From NCBI GenBank assembly GCA_027186245.1, contig CP114499.1, positions 7,383,001-7,447,000 of the forward strand: a DNA stretch of 64,000 nt, read 5' to 3'. The notes beneath the pieces are model-generated. The model made no database searches. It was not told the DNA's origin and saw only the letters and a program-made list of their open reading frames with translations. This stretch comes from Coriaria nepalensis. Lineage: Eukaryota; Streptophyta; Magnoliopsida; Cucurbitales; Coriariaceae. The translations under genes were made by a program, and so were the position numbers. Shown here piece by piece: positions 22,100-34,220 of the stretch (the first letter of the stretch is position 1; every line of letters starts with the position of its first letter).

Positions 22100-22959
22100 T
22101 CACATAAATTGTATTAATTACGATAAATCTTAATATCAATATTAATTATATATTATTTTCGTAATTTAATAAATAAATAATAAATTATATTTCTACAAAA
22201 ATACCAGTAGAAGTCTTAATATCTCTATTATTATATCGTCGGTAACAGACGTTAAAGTAGGTAACAGCGATCACTAGGAAGTTAAGAGATGAGAGAATGT
22301 CAAAAATATGATAATGATTGGTTGCGTGAAATAAATTATACTATTAGTCGGTCCATTTTTAACATACAATACTTTCAACGGTCATTCCGCCGTCCCCAAC
22401 GGTTTTTTAAATTACCCGCCATCATAACCTTTCGCTATTCTATTCATAATTTCAAATTTCTTAAGCTTAAATATCATTAGAATATTAACTTCTTTAATTT
22501 AATGAATATCAGTCAATCAATAAAACTTATCTCCAGTCTAATTATTTATTTATTTATTTATTTCACTTTAAATATAAAAAAAAAAGTTAAATTGATAATT
22601 TGAAGAACTATTATAGATTATTTAAATTTTAAACTAAATAATATAATATAAAATTTGATGTATAAAATGCTTTAAAAAATATTAGATAAAATCTAAAAAA
22701 GCAATATATTAATTAATTATTAAAAAAAAATTGAACTTGAATACTTTTAGTTATTGGATATGAATTAATATTTTATTCTTGATTTTTGTTAGATATTAAC
22801 TTTAAAGTTTAAAATAATTCACAAAATAATTATTTTTGATATTTTATGCATTTAAAAAGTACTTATTAAAAAGGTTATTAAATTTAAATATTAGACAAAT
22901 TATTTAAAAATAATAATTAAAAACACTTATTATTAGTTTACATCAATAATAATAAGTAC
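22100..22959. other. AT-rich spacer
   Basis: Very AT-rich sequence between the divergent DnaJ and PPR pseudogene. Short frames only, no gene seen. Confidence 0.45.
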
Positions 22960-24462
22960 TGCTCGGAGCTCCGACCGAAAATGTAAGGCGATATTGTTTC
23001 ACTCCAAAATGGTATGTGAAGGGATAGTTGCACCGGATAAATATACGTTTCCTTTTCTTCTTGAAAAGGAAACAAGCGCATGCGCATGTCATAAAACTGG
23101 GTGTTAGATTCCGATGTTTACGTTAACAACAGCTTGATTCATTTCTACCGTTCTTGTGGGTGTTTACAGCTTGCACGTAAGATCTTTGATAAAATGCCAC
23201 AAAGAAGTTTGGTTTCATGGAACGTTATGATTGATGCGCTTGTTCAATTTGGAGAGTATGAAAATGCTGTCGAGCTGTTTGTTGTATTGCAGAGCGTTCC
23301 CAATCCTGATGGCTATACAATTCAGAGTGCTATAAATGCTTGTGCTGGTTTAGGTGCTTTATCTTTAGGCATATGGGTTCATGTTTATTTGTTGAGAAAT
23401 AATAGTTGTGCCATAGATAATAATGTATCGTTGAATTCTTCGTTGGTGGATATGTACTGTAAATGTGGGTCTTTGGAATGAGCCCACCAAATGTTCGAAA
23501 AAATGCCAGAAAGAGATTTTAAACACTGGAATTCAATGATTTTAGGTCTTGCTAATCACGGCCAAGCTAACTCTGTGTTTGAACGCTTTACTCAGTTAGT
23601 CGAAATAGAGAAGCTTCAACCTAATTCAATCACCTTTGTCGGAATTCTCAATGCTGCAATCATAGAGGGATGGTTTCTGAGGGCCGGAAATATTTCAATA
23701 CAATGATTAATGATTACAATATTGAACCCCAAATCGAGCACTATGGATGCTTAGTTGATCTGCTTGGTCGGTCTGGTTTCATTGATGAAGCATTAGACTT
23801 GCTTTCAAACATGCCTATAAAACCCGATTCAGTTATCTATAGGAGACTTCTGGATGCATTTTGCAAGAAGAACCCAGATGTGAAGTTAACCGAAGAAATC
23901 GCTCTTCAAATCCTTAAAACCGAAAAGGGTACATTAGATAGTGGTGTATATGTATTATTATCAAGAGTTTATGCGTTGGCTAATAAATGGAATAGTGTTG
24001 GACTGATCCGTAAATTAATGAACGATGAAGGCGTGCTAAAAGAACCTGGATGTAGTTTGATTGAGATAGATGGAATTAGCCATGAGTTTATTGCAGGGGT
24101 CACATCTCATCCTCAGAGTATGGAAAATTATGAAGTTGTTGATTTGATTGAAGAGAAGCTTGAGAGGATCGGGTATAAGGTTGACCATTCACAGGCAGCT
24201 ATATTGGTTGATGGGGATAATACTGAGGTAAAACGGAGCTCATTCGAGGTTCATAGCGAGAGATTGACCATTGCTTTTGGGCTGTTGAAATTGAATTGGG
24301 GAATTGCGATCCAGGTTTTTAAGAACCTTAGGGTTTGTAATGACTGCCATGAGGTGGTTAAATTGATCTGAAGCATGTTTACGGTTGAGATTATAATGAG
24401 GGATCATGCCCGACTCCATTGTTTTAAGGATGGAATTTGCTCCTGCAATGACTTCCGGTGAT
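22960..24462 (+). pseudogene. CRR28: DYW-class PPR editing-factor pseudogene, CRR28-like
   Basis: The translation shows PLS-type PPR repeats (SDVYVNNSLIHFY, ARKIFDKMPQRSLVSWN, NSSLVDMYCKCGSLE, HYGCLVDLLGRSGF, KPDSVIYRRLLDA), then E motifs (EPGCSLIEIDGISHEF) and a DYW-like end (HSERLTIAFGLLK, KNLRVCNDCHEVVKLI). This follows my memory of Arabidopsis CRR28 (At1g59720), a chloroplast editor of ndh transcripts. Lesions: TGA at 23479-23481 after CGSLE; a 1-base deletion near 23657 (NHRG becomes out of frame); TGA at 24369-24371; the final tripeptide is DFR rather than DYW; and the 5' part before 23100 is degenerate, with several repeats missing. Dead unless rescued. The neighbours on both sides are the same as in Arabidopsis. 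Confidence 0.88.
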
Positions 24463-25066
24463 GGTTTTAGTGAGAGATCTGTTAGATGTACAAATGCTTG
24501 ATCGTAAGAATTCTTTTTTCTTCTTTACTTTGAGAAAATAATTGTTAATGTACAGAGATCGAACGAAGAGCTTTCTCTTACCCAACGAAAAGCCGCAGCT
24601 TCAATTTTGTCCAATTGAGAGGCTCATCGATGGCTTAACAAGCTTAAGCAGATGGACTGTCAATCATGGATTGGGTCTAACAGGTATGATTTGATTATGG
24701 GTAACCAAGGGGAGATGCTCTCCCCAGCCTGTTACCCAACAAAAATCTAGGGATCTAATCTGATAATAAGGGGTTGAATTTAATAAGTTTAAACACATGG
24801 GATTTTTCTTTTTCTGAAACTTGATAGCCTGCCCTACAAAATGACAACATTTCTACCATACATCTCGCCTCTAGGCATGTGTCTGATGATTGATTCATGT
24901 AATGGCATCGACAAAAATTTCACTCTCAAGAAGTTGCAAAATTCATATATATATGATCAAAATATTTTCATTATATAAGTAACAGGTAGTAATGTAAAAA
25001 GAAACCGACAACCACAAGAAACTCTATATGAAACCAACAGCTCAGGGCTGCATACCTGACCTCTGC
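24463..25066. other. Spacer between PPR pseudogene and DUF569 gene
   Basis: Holds one strong palindromic hairpin (24693-24738) and otherwise AT-rich sequence. No gene was recognised. Confidence 0.4.
24693..24738 (+). repeat. Nested inverted repeat / hairpin
   Basis: The outer stem GGGTAAC pairs with GTTACCC. The inner stem GGGGAG pairs with CTCCCC around an ATGCT loop. It lies 230-280 bp downstream of the PPR pseudogene. It could be structured RNA or a small fold-back; no H/ACA or C/D box was convincing. Confidence 0.5.
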
Positions 25067-25274
25067 TTAACAAACCTTAAAAGAATCAAACATCTCAAAG
25101 AACGAAAGATTGAACAGAATGTTATACAATTTAGTAAAATCATCTTCTTCAAATTTTCTCCATCTATTCACATCTGCTCCTCCATAAACAATGAGTCCTG
25201 AAATATACAAGAGATGCCTGAATAACTTGTATCCCAATCGCTTCTGCACTTCCCAACTTGGTACCTCCTTTAAC
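25067..25274 (-). other. Possible extra 3' exon of the DUF569 gene
   Basis: Behind an acceptor (CAG at 25277-25275) an open frame reads EVPSWEVQKRLGYKLF, then YISGLIVYGGADVNRWRKFEEDDF, and stops at 25067. A donor-like AAAG|GTGAGC exists at 25528 in the upstream exon, but joining the two gives a TAA immediately, so phases do not match. The composition looks coding. It may be an exon of an alternative transcript, a relic, or a separate small gene. The flanking unit CTTTTTGTTCCCAATTTCCA (24-bp period) is tandemly repeated at 25381-25428. Confidence 0.3.
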
Positions 25275-25510
25275 CTGATACACCCAAAATAAAACTGAAG
25301 GTTCGAAAGCTGCTAGAATTAAGTTTTAAACTGACATTTGAAAAACCATCCCCGAACAGAGCACGTTACTAAGTATAAATCTTTTTGTTCCCAATTTCCA
25401 AAATCTTTTTGTTCCCAATTTCCAAACAACCAAAACATAAACATGAGATTCAATCTCAACCAACAATACTAGTTTGAGGCTCTAAGCTCAATGATGCAAG
25501 AAGGGGTTGA

Positions 25511-27918
25511 TTAGCAAGAAAGCTCACCTTTGGACGAGTTGAGAACGACAACAACCTGCATATTAGCATTGTTGGGAGGGAGCTGCAAACGAAGAGGGTA
25601 AAGCTTCCGATTCAAAGGGCTTCTAGTACAAACAAGAATGCCTTGTAAACCCGTCTCTTCCTCCAATTTACGAGTCAACTCTTCGACTGCATTTCCCTTA
25701 AACGTGAAAGAGCTACCCTCCACTGTATCATCTACCTCACCATTTTCATCGGCGACATGGTAATATATGATCCTTCCTTCTAATTTTGGTGGCGAACTCA
25801 CTGTAGATTCACTAGACTGCGGTTGCAAAAGTTTAAGAGTAAGACAAGATTTAGGACAGAGTTGATTAATGAATTTTTATCGGATTTATAGTGAGAAACC
25901 AGGAGTTTGAGGTAGGCGTTTAAGGATATTTCAACGTTTTGGAACTGGAATTGAAATTCAAACGCTAAAGAAACTCGCATTTGGGTATGTCAGATTGAAC
26001 ATAAAATTCAGTTTACACCCACAAAACTTAACTAATTTCACTAATTTGAATTTCAAAATTTAGTTTTTCCTAAAGTTAGACAAATTGAGCCGACTAACTC
26101 TTTTTACAATTCAGCTATAAAAAAAATAAATTTATTTTCATAGGATTATAAACAATGAAATTAGATTCTTATTCTAAAGTTATTTCCAATCCTAAAAATG
26201 GATTTTAAAATTAAATAGAGAGAAATAACAAACCTCTTGTCTTGAAAAATGGCCGGGTGTAACTGAAACGGGAGAAGGAGGGCTGGAACCGAAGTTCAAA
26301 GAATCCTGATGGCTAAGCGGTTGAGGCGGCTCGGATTTACGATCCGGTGACCGGACGTGAATCTCTAAAACGTCGACGTCCCATACAACCCAATCTTGTG
26401 TGACGGTTCTATGAGGAATATCATGAGTCACCGAATTTCTCCACGGCGGAACGCCGCCGTTCGCTCTCAAGAAATTCCCGTACCTGGTCTTCAGCTTGAC
26501 CCGGTTCCCTTCCCGGTTCGGTTCCCACTCCACTGAAGAATCAAGCCGACGTGGAAGCGTCTGGAGCACTTTCCGGCCGGTCATACCGAGCAAGAAGGGC
26601 TGGTTAGAAGCAGTGAGGTATCTTCCAAAACAGCTCTTGAGCCGGATGATGTTTTCGGATCCCGGTACGAACTCGACCGTCCATCGGGCTGTTTTGGCGG
26701 ATCCGTTTCGGTCCTGGGTCACGGTCTCTTCGTCTTCGTCAGCTAGAAGATACTTGTCGTGGTTGCCGCGAAGACGCACCGCCTTCGCGTTGAGGAAGAA
26801 GTCCATGCCGGATCGGAGCGTGGTGGAGGACACGGCGGCCACCTGTGATAGAAGATCAGAAGGTGATTATTTCAGTGTGAAAGTAAGAAATTCTTCTCTC
26901 TTTCTTTTTGTTTGTTCAGACAAGAACAAAGAAATGTGTCAAACTCAGCGTATAACACGGAAGCGATTAAAGAAAAATGGGCGACGGTGTTTATACATTG
27001 TTACAGAAAGTGACTGCTTCTATCAGTTTTGGCATAAAGTGGATTAGCTTTTTGACAGTATTTTTTTGTGGCGCCAGCGAGGAAGACGAGGTTAGCACGA
27101 CGTGTCGTACACGTCACTGGTCACACGCATGAGTTAATTGTTTCACGCGGTAATTTTCGTTTTTGGCCGACCTTTTTTAGCTTACCAGCTTCCACGTTTG
27201 ATATGGTCAAATTATGGGTTTTTTTTTCTTTTCTTTTTTCTTTATTTTTACTGTAGTAATTTCTAGATTCATGTTGTTGAAATTATTAAATTATTTTATG
27301 GAAAATAAGATAAAATTTTAAAAAAAATATATATATATATTAATAATTCATGATTTATTCAGATGATGACACGACGTCAGATGAGGTGGCGGCTAATTTG
27401 ACTTTCGGTTAATTTTCACTACTCTAATTAATCCTTGTTAGTTTTATTGTTAATTTGTTATGATTAAAATAAATAAATAAATAATATTTTTTTTGAGAAA
27501 ATTCTAGCTTATTATTCAAATAACTTAGATTTAACTTTTTGAGAAAATCCTTGTCAGCAAATAAGTAATCAATATTAGATTAAGTGGTTTTAGTATTTTT
27601 CGAATTCAAATAACTTAATCTCAACCATTGACTAATTGATTATTAAAAATGCTAATAGTCTAATATATATATAATAATAAAATTGACTAATCATTTGGGT
27701 TTTAAATAGTAGCTAGCAATTAAGGTGAATTCATGTATGCTAATTAGGGTTTAGGTGATCCCTCATGATTGCATGAAAAAAGAAGATTAAGGAATAAAAA
27801 ATTGACCCAAAACTTTCGTGCTAATCTAAGTGGTGCAATTTTGTTATTGCTACTACCTTTTTAGTAGTGCGTTACGTTTGGTAGACACCATTACTTGTAG
27901 ATCCAAGTTGCATGTGTG

Positions 27919-27963
<45 letters not shown>

Positions 27964-29228
27964 GATAAGATTATTCAACTACTTAATCACAACATGTGTA
28001 ATGGTTTAGAGTATAATTGATTATAAAGTCTTCTCTATCTATAAGCAAATTACAAATGCACAAACAATTATTGATTATTTTATAGTATAAAGTTTTAATT
28101 AATCATCCATTAGATGTAGACAAATATAGATTGATGATACTCAAGTGGGTTTTTATTTTTTTTATTTTTTTATTTTTATTTTTTTTCATTTGTTGTCTTC
28201 TTTAATGATAATTATCATGACGGGTTTCTTGGTCTTCTAATCATTTTCATAACAATGTTTCCTCCAAACTTTACTTTATTATAAATCTTGTAATTTATGA
28301 AGTTGATGAAAATTTAACTTCGACTATAATGTTAGGTTAAGATTAAACATTTTTATTTAATAATAACAAGAAATTTAATTCGATCGAGAGCCTAAGAGAA
28401 AAGATAATCATGTGCTTACTATAAATCATAATCGTAAATACGTTAAACATAGAAAATGTATTACCTGGTTTTGAGACCATTTTGGTGACTTAGTGTCAGC
28501 AGCCCGCAATGGCGAACCCAGATGAGAACCCATCTGAAAAATCATTTCGAGTCATTGATATTAATTAACACCTTTTGACTTTACTATATATATATATATA
28601 TATATGTGTGTGTATGTATGCATACCTGCTTTAAAGAGAATCTAGGAGACTTGGTAATCATAGGCGAACCCGGTTCAGAACCCGTCCGGTCCAACTCATC
28701 GGATGACGCCATTGAAGAGAAGCTCGCCCTAGACCCAAATATTTCATGATTATTTTCGATCTCTGCAAGTTCATAATCTTCAACCTTAATCACACCCCAT
28801 AAGACCCAATTCCTGGTCGAAGAAGTATGTGGTTCGTCGTGCGTGATGGAGTTCCTCCACGGAGGGGTCCCACCATTCGCCCGCAAGTAGGTCCCACACC
28901 AAGCTCTCAGCTTCAGTAGGAAGCCATCTTGTATTGGGTCCCACTGGATATTCCAGTCTGACAGCTTGTCTGGATTTGTCAGAAGGACCTTGTTCCCTGT
29001 CATTCCTAGAAGAAAAGCTGCATTAGTTGCGGTTAAGTATTTTCCGTCGGAATAACTTTTCAACGTTATTGCATTGGTTTTGCCTTCTACTTGTTCCACC
29101 ACCCATATTGCCCGCCGCGATGAGCTGTTCCGGCTTTGCCGGACGGTTTCTCCGGCCTCGTCCGCGACTAAGTATTTGTTCAGGTGGCTTCGGAGTTTGA
29201 GCGTCTTGACCTCTCGAAAAAACTGCAT
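25511..29228 (-). CDS. Two-domain DUF569 (fascin-like fold) protein
   Basis: Exons, complement of 28626-29228, 28465-28533, 26234-26842 and 25511-25816, all GT/AG and all phase 0, give 528 aa. I recall 519 aa for At1g27100. Each of two DUF569 domains has the same landmarks: LRSHLNKYLVADE / LRGNHDKYLLADE, FLLGMTGNKV / FLLGMTGRKV, and LRANGG.PPWRNSITHD / SVTHD. They span residues 1-150 and 238-385. The C-terminal part (GRIIYYHVADENGEVDD, LRLQLPPNN) is conserved in the family. Exon 3 lacks an upstream ATG; it opens with GTG directly behind a splice acceptor, so it belongs to the upstream gene. Beta-trefoil/actin-cross-linking-like fold is family knowledge; biological function unknown. The first intron between domains is 1.6 kb. 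Confidence 0.85.
27923..27959 (+). repeat. (AT)n microsatellite
   Basis: Uninterrupted TA dinucleotides in the large intron between the two DUF569 domains. A second TA run lies at 28584-28604. Confidence 0.85.
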
Positions 29229-29718
29229 GGATAATACTGTTGCTGTTAGCCTGTTCTCAGAATTTTCCCGACGGTTTGTTACTATTCGTCGGGGGAGACA
29301 CAGAGAGAGGGAGAATTTTCAGGGGTTTCCTGTTATTGTTTGCTGATGATTTTTGCTGGGATTGGAGTTATAAACCAGATTATATCTGATCGGATTCTTA
29401 CTTTTTGAGGAAGAGACGAGAGAGAAAAGTTGGAAAGAAGAAGATGGGTATGAAATTTCGTGACGAGTTTTGATCAAGACTTTAATTTTAGTTTGGTTGA
29501 CAGAGTGGTGAATATCGTGTCGAAATTTCTAGATGGGGCTCAAAGTGGATCGAGAAATAGGAAATGGAGGAGATGTTGTGATCAAGGTCATTAATTAAAT
29601 GGGAGAGAGAGAGAGGAAAAATAAGAGAAAGGAAAGATTGCAAGTTCTGTCGGACCTCTTCCCTAACTTGAAATTTCTAGACATATAAGGTGACGACACC
29701 TATATAAATAATTATATC
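29229..29718. other. DUF569 upstream region
   Basis: Contains GAGAGAGA tracts (29305-29311, 29604-29612) near the presumed promoter on the minus strand. No gene was seen. Confidence 0.4.
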
Positions 29719-30000
29719 ATGTCTATTCTTTTACGTGTGTCGATCTTCAATTACTCATATAATTAATGTCATTTATTCTGATAATCAATTACGTAACATT
29801 TAAATAATTAGTAATTTGTCTAACCTCTTAAGATATATTGGCATCCAACCCTATAAGCTCGAGATGCTTTATTCGGTCGGACCTCATACTTTGATGATCA
29901 TCCATCACCTTTAAGATGAGGAACTTTAAGCCCGGAAGTTCGAACTCCATTCGACCTTAGAATGTTGAGGTATGAACTATAGTCCAATAGCTGACCCCCT
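29719..30000 (-). repeat. LTR remnant (3' LTR of minus-strand element)
   Basis: Shares ATTACTCATATAATTAATGT, then TTGATGATCATCCATCACCT and further blocks with 33943-34220 at clearly reduced identity. Exact LTR ends were not defined. Confidence 0.65.
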
Positions 30001-31413
30001 TGTATTGATTAAGGTTCGACATAATTTAGTGCAAAATTTCCAATCTCAGTTTATCTTGTAGGCAATGATTGCGGGCATTTATTGTCTTGTTTCTTCACCT
30101 TTCTATCGGCATGTTTTCCCAAATTTTTCGTATTTATTCAAAAAAAGTGTTTTTACTACTTTGCACTAAACTTCTCCTTCTTTTTATATTACACGACCAC
30201 CATTTAACCTTTCATTGTGAAAAACTCTCTCATTACTCTTTAAAAAGTCCTATGCTTTCAGAAGCCTCTCTCTCTGACTTACAAAACAAGCGACTCATTC
30301 AAAGTTTTCTTCACTCACCTCTACTTCGCATACTCATTTTTTTCCTTTGTCATTTGTCTTTTCACTTCAAAGAATCTTGCTTGGCAAAAGATTTTTTCTT
30401 GATTTTCCTGCATGTTCATCTTTTGTTTTTTGTTTTTAGTGGGTTTAGCCTGATTTTGATCCCTTTATTTATTTATTTATTTTGGGCGTTCTCTAACCTT
30501 ATTTCTACTTAGGAAAATATCATGATAACAATGGCATTGTCTAGTGGAGACCCATATAACAAATTGGCCCTAGCCTTACCCTTTTAATGCTTTTCACAAT
30601 TCTCACACTTATATTTAGTAAGTTCGATTTTTTGTCATCCCTTTCTTGGTGTCAAGTTTAAGAGGCTTACCTTCAAATCTCTGGAGGCCGAAGTGCTAGC
30701 CAAGATGAAAGGTGTGTCTTAGCCAAAAAGGCATTGAGAGTTTCTTCTCTCATAGGATAATTTAGTAAAGAATGATCTCATTAATTCAATCATCCCATTA
30801 TATGTTGAGCTATGCTGAACAATATTTACGGATAAACTAAACCAAGGTGTTCCTTCCAATAACTTAACAACTTTAGAAAATAACTTGTAACGTTACCGAC
30901 CATATCGTTTTCCATATGCAAATATAGATGCTAAGACTATAGCTCTTCTTGCTATGGATAAGGAAGATGAGGCTCACAAGAAAGCTATCAAGAGGGTCAA
31001 GAAATAAGGGAAGAGGCATATTGGGGGTCAGAAGCGCCAGAAGCTGGCCCATTCCTCCCTCCCTAAATATTATGACGACCTTCCAACCTAAAGCTCGAGA
31101 GCGATGAAACCCCACTCCCATCAATCTAACCTCAAGGCTCATAATTCTTTCCTAAGGTTAAAGAGGTTATGTAATCCAATCCAGATGCAATCCGAGAAGA
31201 CAAGGCCTTATTGTTTGGGCTAGAACTGCTAAATATTTTTATGGATGAGCTTCTTCGACATATTAAACCAGAGGTCCCTACTATTCTTAAATCTTATAAC
31301 TTTTAAAAGTTCATGGAGGAATCCATGGTCGGAGCTTTAAGGGTGCGCCACTTCATTTATAGTACGTTATCTATTTTGAGACTTCTTGTCCGACCCTTTT
31401 TTATTTCGTACAC

Positions 31414-31638
31414 ATGGCGCTCGATCAAGCCATTTTAAATGTCATTTTTCTAAGTTCTAACTTAGAGGAGGTCAAGACCCTGAAGGTGAAGCTTGACCAC
31501 GAGAAGAAGGTAGTAGACCATCTGATTATAGCTTTTGATTCTAAGAAGGAAAAAAGGGAGAAAGTCGAAGCGAATCTACATCTATATGAAGAGGAGAAAG
31601 AAGCAGTCACTCAAGCCTTTCATTCCTTTGAAGCTTGA
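31414..31638 (+). other. Opposite-strand ORF inside the gypsy relic
   Basis: 75-codon open frame on the strand opposite to gag-pro. It has a heptad-like charged composition (NLEEVKTLKVKLDHEKKVVD, KKEKREKVEANLHLYEEEKE) typical of a coiled coil. It lies between the truncated RT and the downstream LTR. Some Tat-lineage elements carry an additional antisense frame in this position. The start codon chosen is the first ATG; upstream sequence back to about 31000 may also belong to it. Confidence 0.45.
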
Positions 31639-33942
31639 GTGAACTTTGGGTACTAAACTTCTCTGACAGCACTGACCATGAGCAGTTTTCCAAATTCCTC
31701 TGCCACTGTGACATTTTGTTATTCATTGAATTTCCGACGCTTCTGGTGCACTGGCTTAGCGTTGACTCGAAATCCTAACTTGTGAATAAAAACCTTATCA
31801 GTACTCCCTTGAATATCTAAAGTTTTTCAGGCGAACACGTCAAGGTTTTCTTCTAGGGTTAGAATTACAAGGCTTGCATGTGCTCTATGTAGGCTATTTC
31901 CAACTATTAACTTATTCTCGTCTTCGACTAAGATCTCTTTTAGAGACACGGCGAAGGAGGATCGAACCACATAATTTCATTCTATCATGTGCACAGTTTG
32001 GAACTTCTTTTTTAGAGATATCTCATAGCATTCCATTACTTTCTTATGACGTCATCTCACGACGCTAATGCCAGTGGGCGTTGAGAACTTTATACAAAGA
32101 TGTCTACTTTACTTGATATTATTGTTTCCATACCTTTTACTATAGGTTAACCAATAATAATGTTATAAGTTAAGAGAATATGGATGATAACAAAATTTAC
32201 CATAACTGTCTTTTACTGAGGCTCTTCACCAATGGTTATGGGCAGCGTGATGGCTCCTTCAGGTATGACTTATTCCTTAAAAAATTTGATTAAAGGAGTA
32301 CGGACAAGTTTCACTGAAGCAATACTAGATTCCTATTCTCCTAAAGGCTGAGTTGGTAATCACATCCACCGAGCTTCCTGTATTTACCAGTATTCGATGT
32401 ACCTTTGACATGAAAATCTTGGATGTGATGACCAATGCATTGTTGTAGGGGAAAAGATTCCCTCTTCGTCTTCCACATCGAAAGTGATATTTAGTACTGG
32501 TTGGGGTACCGAGGTTGAGCCGATAGTGAACACCACATATTGAAAAGTTTGAACCCAGCCTTTCCTTTGATTTTTCGAATCACCCTACTATAGTCTTTTG
32601 ACGATGAAGTAGTTTCTTTGGTATGACCTAAGCCCCTTTAATTATTCTATCGCCCTAAATTCGCCGGTACCTTTTTCAGCCGAGCCGCCTCCCTATCTAC
32701 GAACTTCTGCAGCTCCTCGCTCTAAATTTGTTCATCGATTATGTTCTTCAATTGGTAGTAATCAAAGGTTCGATGTCCTACATCCTTATGGAAGCGATAA
32801 TACATCGACTTATCCCTAAAATTACAGTTTCCTCAAAGAGGGTGGCGGCCTCTTGAACATATATGTCTCTCGTGATTCAAGTACATAACCTCTGTGTCCG
32901 TCGTCAGAGGGTCAGCTTTTCTAAGAGCCTATTCCTCTTTTTATGCCTTTTTCATTTGTCCCTCTGCTTGTCCTCTTTCTTTGGCTTCTAAGGATTAGGG
33001 TATGAGGTCTAAGTGATGCCCTCTATAGCCTTCAACTAAGTTTCATACACTTTGTCTGCCATCCTAATCTTATGAGTGATCTCTACCACTTCTGTCATTT
33101 GGTGGTTCTTTTCGGTGGTTTAAATGAACTTCTCGTTGATGGTGCTTCTAAGAAATGCATTCATGACTCCTTAATCTGGTGGCCTATCCACCTTTGAGCA
33201 GCTCGGTTGAACTTTTCAATGAAGTCCAGTAGATGTTCGCCCAACCTTTGTTTAACCATCTAAGTTGATGAGAGGTAACTTTGTTTTTGTGGCTCCTGAA
33301 AAGTTAGCTATAAATAACGACTTTAACTCAGAAAAGGAATCTATAGACCCAAAGGTTAACCCCATGTACCAATCCATTACTGATCCTACGAGGGTGATTT
33401 AGAAGACTTGGCAGACTACAGCTTCAAACATTCCGCTCAAGCATATTAAAGCTATGTAAGCTTCAATGTGGTCTCTAGAATCTTTTAACCCGTTATACTA
33501 TGGGATTTGGAGAGCTTTAAATTTCCTTGGGATCCAAGCCTCTAGGATCCTTTTAGTGAAATGGTTGTTTATATCTACGAAGAAAGGTGTAGCTTCTCCA
33601 CCTGCTACCGAAGTCAACTCTAAGATCTTTTTCTCCAGCTCAACTTCTTTAGCCTTTAACCTCTCCAGCTCCTCTTTATGTCTTTCTTCAAGAGTGAGGT
33701 CATAATTTTCATTCAAGAGTGAATGTTGATCCTTAACAGTATGTTGATCCAGCCACAACCTGCAAAATAAAAAATTATTTTCAGAGGTTGTTTTTGGCTA
33801 TAACACTTCAATGATCAAATTAGAATGAGAAAGAGTAAACCTTTTTAGGAAACTAAAAAAAAATTATGAGTATATACTTTTATCCTGTCTCATTAGATAT
33901 ATACACACTGATAATATTAATGATAGACAATTAAGTTTTTCT

Positions 33943-34220
33943 AATGTCTCTTTATGTGCACTGATGTTCCATTACTTATATAATCAATGTCATTTATTTT
34001 GATCATCAATTGTGTAACATTTAAATGGTAAGTAATTCGTCTGACTTGCTAAAGCATCTTGACATCTGATCCTATAGGGTTAACATTTTCTGTCAGGTCA
34101 GATCTCATATTTTGACGATCATCCATCGCTTTTTAAGATAGACTTCCAAATTTTAAATTTTATACTTCATTTAAATTTAGAAAATTATGATATAAATTAT
34201 GATCGAACAATTTCCTTTCT
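33943..34220 (-). repeat. LTR remnant (5' LTR of minus-strand element)
   Basis: Partner of 29719-30000. The alignment runs from ATGTCTCTTTATGTGCACTG to the ATGATATAAATTATGATC region with many substitutions and indels, so the insertion is old. Confidence 0.65.

Larger units (their letters stand above)
29719..34220 (-). mobile_element. Old Ty3/gypsy relic, Tat/Retand-like, pol mostly deleted
   Basis: Diverged direct repeats (29719-30000 and 33943-34220) enclose minus-strand retroelement remains. Gag lies from about 33758 down to 32560: a coiled coil (LERLKAKEVELEKKI), then FTKRILEAWIPRKFK and CRFHKDVGH. The protease region (about 32475-32350) contains NTGSSVDVI in place of D-T-G-S-S. A post-protease segment (about 32290-32100) reads LPITIGEEPQ. 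The very beginning of reverse transcriptase (about 31830-31650) reads FRVNAKPVHQKRRKFNE, then stops. Catalytic RT, RNase H and integrase are gone. Several in-frame stops are present. Family placement is from the VHQKRRKFNE motif and the extra opposite-strand frame, from memory. Confidence 0.7.

Noticed and set aside
26496..27047. 183-codon plus-strand open frame
   Set aside because: Antisense shadow of the second DUF569 domain exon.
30069..30512. 147-codon hydrophobic plus-strand frame
   Set aside because: Leu/Phe-rich due to T-rich DNA inside the old retroelement; no family resemblance.
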